Assembly: GCA_017542245.1 (NCBI GenBank)
Contig: JAFXXN010000179.1
Coordinates: 1-64,000 of the forward strand
Direction: 5' to 3'
DNA length: 64,000 nt
From: Lachnospiraceae bacterium
GTDB lineage: Bacteria > Bacillota > Clostridia > Lachnospirales > Lachnospiraceae
Positions 60,767 to 64,000 of this stretch are shown piece by piece. Under the pieces are notes generated by a model. The model did not search any database. It saw nothing but the letters and a program-made list of their open reading frames with translations, and was not told where the DNA came from. How positions within the stretch are numbered: position 1 is the stretch's first letter; each line of letters begins with the position of its first letter. The translations under genes and the position numbers were made by a program.

Positions 60767-62210
60767 GAGATTTTTCAGAAGATTCAAAAATCTAAAGCTT
60801 ATTACGTTTTTAACAGACATATTGGCATTTGGTCTGGCCTGCGTTATTATTATCTTTGCGGCAGTTTCTCTGGAAAGGACTGAACTTACGGATAAAAAAA
60901 TAAATGACGTAAAACAGTATTCCGAGGAACTTGCCAGAAGAATTTATTCCAATGCTTATCTGGCTAACAGCAGTGAGAATACCGGAATAACCAGGGAAAT
61001 GAGTATAATGGCCAATAAATATGACGGCAGGATACTTGTTATAGATTCAACTCTAAAATGCATATCCGACACTTTCAATATTGAGACGGATAAGACATTT
61101 ATCTCAACAGAGGTAATACAGGCTCTTAAGAACAATTACAGTGAATATACTGACTATGAAAATGCCAAAGTAGAGATGTATTACCCTATCGATTTTGACG
61201 AAAATGATGCAGATACTGCATTAAACGGCGTCATCCTATTTTCTTTTTCCATCAAAAATGAACTTGATAATACCGAGCGGCTGTGGAAAAGCCTTCTTCT
61301 GATAGCTATTCCATGTTTTGTTTTTGTGTTTATTATCGCAGTATTTCATAGCAGATATGTAACAAAACCTATAAAAAAGATTACGTATTCCCTCAACCAT
61401 ATCAGTGCCGGTTATCTTGAAGACAATATTGAGATAAAAAGTTTTACCGAATTCGAGGAAATGACGGAAGCTTTTAATAACATGGTTATGAGACTGAACA
61501 GTATTGAAAATTCACGTCAGGAATTTGTATCAAACGTATCACATGAATTAAAGACACCGCTTACTTCAATAAAAATTTTGGCTGATTCCCTTGTTATGCA
61601 GCCTGACGCTGCGCCGGAAGTATATAGGGAATTTCTTGGAGATATCAATTCGGAAATTGACAGAGAGAACAGGATCATATCTGACCTGCTTGAACTGGTT
61701 AAACTTGACAGGAAAAACGGGGAAATGCATATTGCCATGGTTTCCATGAATGAGCTTTTGGAAATCTTAATGAAAAGAATAAAACCGATTGCACAGGCCA
61801 GAAATGTTGAGCTGATATATGAAAGCTACCGAAAAGTTGACGCAGAGGTAGATGAAGTTAAAATGATGCTTGCAATTTCAAATCTGGTGGAGAATGCCGT
61901 AAAGTATAACAAAGATGCAGGAAGAGTAAAAGTTACTTTGGATTCAGATCATAAATTTTTTACAGTTATAGTAGCAGATACGGGAATTGGCATTCCTGAA
62001 AGCAGTATAGGATTGATTTTCGACAGGTTCTACCGTGTGGATAAGATGAGAGCAAGAAAAACCGGTGGTACAGGTCTTGGACTAAGCATAACACGAAGCG
62101 TTATACTTATGCATAACGGTAATATTAAGGTTGAGAGTACTGAAGGAGAAGGAACCACATTTACGGTAAGAGTTCCGCTCTCCTTTGTTGAAAAAAACAC
62201 AGAGGGATGA
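60759..62210 (+). CDS. Sensor histidine kinase (WalK/PhoR-like)
   Basis: 483 residues from ATG60759, overlapping the regulator gene by 8 bp; an in-frame ATG 36 bp earlier lies deep inside that gene. Helix 1 (about 18-37), extracytoplasmic sensor of about 140 residues, helix 2 (about 178-197), HAMP (YVTKPIKKITYSLNHISAG), phosphoacceptor His262 in FVSNVSHELKTPLTSIKIL, and ATPase motifs NLVENAVKYN, VADTGIGIP, FDRFYRVDKMRA and GGTGLGLSIT. It pairs with the regulator encoded upstream. No PAS domain is visible between HAMP and HisKA, unlike WalK. Confidence 0.93.
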   Translation: MIKRFFRRFKNLKLITFLTDILAFGLACVIIIFAAVSLERTELTDKKINDVKQYSEELARRIYSNAYLANSSENTGITREMSIMANKYDGRILVIDSTLKCISDTFNIETDKTFISTEVIQALKNNYSEYTDYENAKVEMYYPIDFDENDADTALNGVILFSFSIKNELDNTERLWKSLLLIAIPCFVFVFIIAVFHSRYVTKPIKKITYSLNHISAGYLEDNIEIKSFTEFEEMTEAFNNMVMRLNSIENSRQEFVSNVSHELKTPLTSIKILADSLVMQPDAAPEVYREFLGDINSEIDRENRIISDLLELVKLDRKNGEMHIAMVSMNELLEILMKRIKPIAQARNVELIYESYRKVDAEVDEVKMMLAISNLVENAVKYNKDAGRVKVTLDSDHKFFTVIVADTGIGIPESSIGLIFDRFYRVDKMRARKTGGTGLGLSITRSVILMHNGNIKVESTEGEGTTFTVRVPLSFVEKNTEG

Positions 62211-62219
62211 TATAAACAT

Positions 62220-63209
62220 ATGAAAAAATTTTCGGACAGGTTAAAAAAAATACTCATTGTGGCGCTGAATATTTTTTGCGCCTTGGTTTTTGTTGCCTGC
62301 TCGGAAGAGAAAGTAAAACAGATAGTAGATCCTGAACCGCTCCCGGGACAGGTCAAGGTGTACTGTTTAAACTCTACAGCCGATTCTCTGCAGTGGGAGA
62401 ATATATACCTTGAGAAAAAAGAATTGAATAAAAAAATAGATGAACTTTGCACTCTTTTAAAATCAGCGCCTAAAGAACAAACATATATAAGTGCTATACC
62501 GGAGAATGTCAAGATAAATTCCTTTGAAATAGGTGATGACGGTCAGCTTATCCTTAACTTTTCCAATGAATATCTTAATATGGACAGTATAACAGAAGTT
62601 CTTTGCAGAGCATCTGTTGTAAAGACATTGTCCCAGCTTGAAGAGATAGAATATATTGAGTTTAATATCGGTGAAGAACCTTTAATATTAAGAGATATGC
62701 CTATTGGACTGATGACGGATGAGGATTTTATAGATAATTCAGGAAACGGAACAGGTCTTAATCAGAGTATAAAGGTTACTGTATATTTGACGGATGAAAA
62801 CGGAAAGATGCTTAAGGAATCCTCTTCAAAAGTTACTATAGACGGTACCAAAAACATGGAAGAGACGGTTCTTAACACTTTGATTTCAGGTCCTATGACC
62901 AACCAGAATAATTTAAGGGCAACTGTAAATCCCAAAACAGTGATAAATAAGGTAAGATCCTATGACGGTATCTGTTATGTGGATTTAGATGAGAACTTTT
63001 TATCAAAACCGGAAAATGTTTCAGACGTAGTAGCGGTATATAGTGTTGTTAATACTTTATGTGAACTTCCGGGTATAACAAAAGTAAGGATTACTGTTAA
63101 CGGAAGTGACAGAAAGAGTCTTGGAAAAATCCCGATAAATGACTTTATGTCCCTGCGTCCTGAACTTATAGAGACTGAAAAGGCAGGTGAATCTACTGGA
63201 AAGAGTTAA
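62220..63209 (+). CDS. Lipoprotein with two GerMN domains
   Basis: 329 residues. A lipoprotein signal ends at Cys27 (LVFVAC). Two GerMN-like (sporulation/germination) domains follow: residues about 42-150 (LPGQVKVYCLNSTADSL ... LILNFSNEYLNM) and 185-300 (IKVTVYLTDENGKML ... ICYVDLDENFLSKPENV ... TKVRITVNG). GerMN domains occur in spore germination and in cell-envelope proteins of non-sporing species; they probably bind other proteins at the membrane surface. The gene follows a histidine kinase by 9 bp, so it may be a sensor accessory. comEC begins inside its 3' end. Confidence 0.87.
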   Translation: MKKFSDRLKKILIVALNIFCALVFVACSEEKVKQIVDPEPLPGQVKVYCLNSTADSLQWENIYLEKKELNKKIDELCTLLKSAPKEQTYISAIPENVKINSFEIGDDGQLILNFSNEYLNMDSITEVLCRASVVKTLSQLEEIEYIEFNIGEEPLILRDMPIGLMTDEDFIDNSGNGTGLNQSIKVTVYLTDENGKMLKESSSKVTIDGTKNMEETVLNTLISGPMTNQNNLRATVNPKTVINKVRSYDGICYVDLDENFLSKPENVSDVVAVYSVVNTLCELPGITKVRITVNGSDRKSLGKIPINDFMSLRPELIETEKAGESTGKS

Positions 63210-64000
63210 GGAATTATTTGCAAGACCTATTGTCTTGTGGGCTGTAGCCTTATCCGCAAGAATAATTGCAGGAAAATATGAGATCGGCCTAATATATGTA
63301 TTTTTAGCGATTTCTGTTATAACCGGAATAACGGTATCAGTCAGATGCTGGGATAAAGCTATCCGGGACAGAAGAGTCTTGATTTTATTTGTTTTTATAC
63401 TTTCTTTCTTTTTAGGTATTATTCAGGTACATGACAGAATATATAAAGAAGAGAAAAATTATGTGCCTGAAAGTGTTTTGAAAAACACGGAAATATGTGG
63501 AACAGTAACTGATATATCCCAATCTCAGGAAAAATATTTATTCGTTATAGAAAATCCCAAAATAAACTTAAAAAAAGAATATGATGATGGTGATACTCTT
63601 GAGTCAGATGCAAGCATGCTTCTTTATTCCGATTATCTGAATGATATATGTATTGGTGATAAGATAATGGCTAAAGGAAGTTTATACCCATTTAGTGAAG
63701 CAACCAATTACGGACAGTTTGATCAGAGAGAATACTATTATGCAAAAGATATAAATATGAAATTATATGCTGACAGCATTGAAGGCATAGATAAGGCTGA
63801 TGACCTCATTTATAAAATCCGTAACACACTTTTTGAAATTTCCGTAAATTTCCAAAATGGACTTAATGTCATTTTCAATTCAGGAGAAAAGGGTATTCTG
63901 TCTGCTATGCTTACAGGCAACCGGTCTGAACTTGATGAAAGTACGAAAGATATATATAAGCGAATTGGGATTGCGCATGTTTTAAGCATTTCCGGACTTC
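63187..64000 (+). CDS. comEC: ComEC DNA-uptake channel, N-terminal part (runs off window)
   Basis: An open frame runs from GTG63187 to the window's right edge without a stop (about 271 codons). The start overlaps the previous gene by 23 bp, with AAAAGG just upstream; CTG63196 would be an alternative. The sequence has two N-terminal helices, an OB-like domain (GTVTDISQSQEKYLFVIENPK, DICIGDKIMAKGSLYPFSEATNYGQFD) and then the competence-family signature with MLTGNRSELDESTKDIYKRI and AHVLSISGL. ComEC forms the membrane channel that takes up single-stranded DNA. Its membrane core and MBL-like end lie outside the window. Confidence 0.9.
   Translation, partial: MNLLERVKELFARPIVLWAVALSARIIAGKYEIGLIYVFLAISVITGITVSVRCWDKAIRDRRVLILFVFILSFFLGIIQVHDRIYKEEKNYVPESVLKNTEICGTVTDISQSQEKYLFVIENPKINLKKEYDDGDTLESDASMLLYSDYLNDICIGDKIMAKGSLYPFSEATNYGQFDQREYYYAKDINMKLYADSIEGIDKADDLIYKIRNTLFEISVNFQNGLNVIFNSGEKGILSAMLTGNRSELDESTKDIYKRIGIAHVLSISGL

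Noticed and set aside
1..64000. CRISPR arrays, tRNA or rRNA genes, insertion sequences, integrases
   Set aside because: I saw no regularly spaced repeats, cloverleaf-like sequence, rRNA core segments or transposase/integrase frames in the window.

Overview
The window reads as a low-GC Firmicutes chromosome, most likely a motile, fermentative, polysaccharide-using member of the Clostridia (Lachnospiraceae-like). I infer this from the strong AGGAGG ribosome binding sites, the TTG/GTG starts, a CheV protein, RecU, the paired ACT-domain/UPF0210 genes, tandem LytR-CpsA-Psr proteins, AdhE, intracellular GH115 and GH26-like enzymes, and separate HisZ and short HisG. No genus can be fixed from sequence alone. 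There are no rRNA or tRNA genes, insertion sequences, phage genes or CRISPR arrays that I can see. Almost all genes lie on the + strand; only a giant acyl-CoA dehydratase activase, tmcAL and proA are on the - strand.

Region by region. (1) 1-8450: the end of a surface-polysaccharide cluster, with a cut-off unknown gene, pyruvyl transferase, Wzx-type flippase, nitroreductase, the three-enzyme capE-capF-capG set expected to make UDP-N-acetyl-L-fucosamine, and an RmlD-like reductase. (2) 8450-15610: envelope and signalling genes behind a good sigma-A promoter, with a cyclophilin-type lipoprotein, a membrane coiled-coil protein, an OmpR-type two-component pair, a second lipoprotein, CheV and a zinc-ribbon membrane protein. 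(3) 15681-17263: hisH-hisF, a relic of an ABC permease (FtsX type) fused in frame behind the hisF stop, and a strong hairpin terminator. (4) 17297-25039: a 1,425-residue activase/dehydratase fusion, divergent from a cytoplasmic GH115 glucuronidase and an orphan zinc-finger membrane protein. (5) 25057-41920: housekeeping genes (polA, coaE, a long FtsA-like ATPase, a WalJ-like hydrolase, ACT/UPF0210, two LCP proteins, a small alarmone synthetase, RNA-modifying enzymes). (6) 41926-50790: recU, then hisZ-hisG-hisD-hisB with a structured leader, tmcAL on the other strand, hisA and a hisIE gene carrying an extra degenerate HisF-like barrel, then an isochorismatase-like hydrolase and a tiny zinc ribbon. 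(7) 50933-57999: a secreted serpin behind a perfect 19-bp palindrome, adhE, a kinase-fold phosphotransferase, a DUF937 protein and a GH26-like enzyme. (8) 58039-64000: proA, then comEA and comEC separated by a two-component system and a GerMN lipoprotein.

Working together: histidine genes occur in three blocks (hisHF, hisZGDB, hisA-hisIE) that give most of the pathway; no hisC or histidinol-phosphatase is visible. Polysaccharide and LCP genes indicate an anchored surface glycan.

The most unusual material is non-coding: a dispersed two-hairpin intergenic element (clear copies at 47745, 50790 and 54975; partial copies at 41957 and 42705), always in the same orientation, ending in GTGACATTGAC or a close variant and sitting in front of + strand genes; a leader of competing helices before hisZ; and a hairpin that folds out exactly between the Shine-Dalgarno and start codon of capF. 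At the protein level the pseudo-HisF domain fused to HisIE, the serpin with its own candidate operator, and the comEA/TCS/GerMN/comEC arrangement deserve a second look. Promoter and hairpin calls were made by eye.
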